The notes beneath the pieces were generated by a model. The model saw only the letters and a list, made by a program, of their open reading frames with translations. It had not been told where the DNA came from and did not search any database. Position numbers and translations under genes: made by a program. A stretch of DNA of 64,000 nucleotides from NCBI RefSeq assembly GCF_029167645.1, contig NZ_CP119147.1, positions 62,001 to 126,000 of the forward strand, written 5' to 3'. The DNA comes from Streptomyces sp. AM 2-1-1. Lineage in GTDB: Bacteria; Actinomycetota; Actinomycetes; Streptomycetales; Streptomycetaceae. Below are positions 63,279 to 64,000 of this stretch, in pieces (within the stretch, counting starts at the first letter, position 1; the number at the start of each line of letters is the position of its first letter).

Positions 63279-64000
63279 TCACCCGGTGGCGCCACCCTCC
63301 GACGTGCGCCGGTGCGGCACCGGGCAGCCGCGTACGCCCGGGGTGGGGAAGGTGCCGAGCGCGGCCACCTCGTACCCGTCCGGGTAACCCTTGATCTCGG
63401 GGTTCTGGCGGGCGTAGTGCGGTGCGGACCGGGGCGGCAGCAGCCGGACCGCCCGGGCCCGGAGCCGCAGCGCTCCCCTGGTCAGGCCGCGCGCGAGGAC
63501 GCCCGGACGCCGGTAGCGGAAGGCTTCCAGCAGCGCCTCGTCGAGAAGGGCGAGACTCGCCCCGCGCACCAGCGGCGCGAGCGGCGCCGGATACCAGGAG
63601 GCCATCAGGTCCAGAGTGGCGTCGGAGACCTGCCTGGCGCCCTCGTCCCACCCGAAGTGATCCCTCTCGTACGCGTCGAGGGTCTCCTCGAACTCCTCGT
63701 AGGTGCGGGGCGGGTCCGGGATGCCCAGGTGCGCGCCGAGCGTGCGGTAGTAGACGGCGTACGCCTGGCGTTCGTGGGCGGAGAGCCGCCGCCAGCCGTA
63801 CGCGTCCAGCCAGCGCTTCGGGACGACGACGAAGGTGCAGAGCACATAGCGCATGTCGTCGTCGCCGATGTCGTAGGCGCGGTGCATCGCGTTGATCCGG
63901 CGGATCGCCGTCCGGCCGCTGTCGGAGTCGAAGCCGTGCTCCACGACGGTGTCGAGGAGGAGCGCCGTGTCGTCGTAGCGCTTCTGGGAACGGTCCGTCA
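63279..64000 (-). CDS. DUF2236/oxygenase MpaB-like protein (5' end beyond window)
   Basis: This leftward gene runs off the right edge; at least 240 codons are visible. It contains INAMHRAYDIGDDDMRYVLC, WRRLSAHERQAYAVYYRTLG, PDPPRTYEEFEETLDAYERDHF and YPAPLAPLVRGASLALLDE, typical of DUF2236 proteins. These include the MpaB oxygenase and latex-clearing protein relatives and bind heme b. It may be a membrane-associated heme protein; the substrate is unknown. Confidence 0.85.
   Translation of the reverse strand, partial: TDRSQKRYDDTALLLDTVVEHGFDSDSGRTAIRRINAMHRAYDIGDDDMRYVLCTFVVVPKRWLDAYGWRRLSAHERQAYAVYYRTLGAHLGIPDPPRTYEEFEETLDAYERDHFGWDEGARQVSDATLDLMASWYPAPLAPLVRGASLALLDEALLEAFRYRRPGVLARGLTRGALRLRARAVRLLPPRSAPHYARQNPEIKGYPDGYEVAALGTFPTPGVRGCPVPHRRTSEGGATG

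Noticed and set aside
1..64000. tRNA, rRNA, transposase or integrase genes
   Set aside because: No cloverleaf, rRNA core sequence, transposase catalytic motif or integrase motif was recognised in either strand by eye; short tRNAs could still be missed.

Overview
The window is high-GC actinobacterial DNA, almost certainly Streptomyces or a close relative such as Kitasatospora. The evidence is strong G/C third-position bias and the presence of an AfsA-type autoregulator synthase, ArpA/ScbR-like receptors, conservon (cvn) proteins, SpoIIE/STAS phosphatase signalling, an AldO-like alditol oxidase and an MmpL exporter. This taxonomic call is inference from gene content; no rRNA is present.

Region 1 (1-1500) is decayed DNA with a truncated gene end and a leucine-rich-repeat-variant remnant. 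Region 2 (1873-14714) looks like a biosynthetic gene cluster built around an amino-group carrier protein (AmCP, LysW-like). It holds a leftward pair of acyl-CoA dehydrogenases and a long rightward series: HMGL-like aldolase/synthase, LysW-like carrier, LysX-like ATP-grasp ligase, LysY-like reductase, LysZ-like kinase, class I glutamine amidotransferase, Glu/Leu-type dehydrogenase, EntE-like adenylate-forming ligase, PLP aminotransferase and FAH-fold enzyme. The carrier ends in ...DWGQ rather than the usual ...DWGE, and six of the downstream genes are broken by frameshifts, a nonsense codon or a lost catalytic Cys, while interleaved genes are intact. This is either local decay or local sequence error.

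Region 3 (14678-27650) is export and regulation for that cluster: a MerR/MFS divergon, then a gamma-butyrolactone/butenolide-type cassette (ScbR-like receptor, AfsA-like synthase, NmrA-like reductase, cytochrome P450), an orphan OmpR-type response regulator and a second ArpA-like TetR protein. The long gaps between these genes hold different locally amplified GC-rich repeat arrays and no convincing genes.

Region 4 (27654-64000) reads as ordinary Streptomyces chromosome: MBL hydrolase, STAS protein, sirtuin, cytidine deaminase, GH43 glycosidase, amidohydrolase, PP2C phosphatase with MASE1 membrane protein, AldO-like oxidase, FUSC protein, a lone CtaD oxidase subunit, alcohol dehydrogenase, GH25 lysozyme-like protein, pentapeptide protein, enoyl-CoA hydratase-family hydrolase, a PAS-GAF-PP2C-HATPase protein, and a conservon whose GTPase member is separated from its kinase/roadblock/DUF742 members by a MarR/MmpL divergon. 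The right edge cuts a DUF2236 (MpaB-like) gene.
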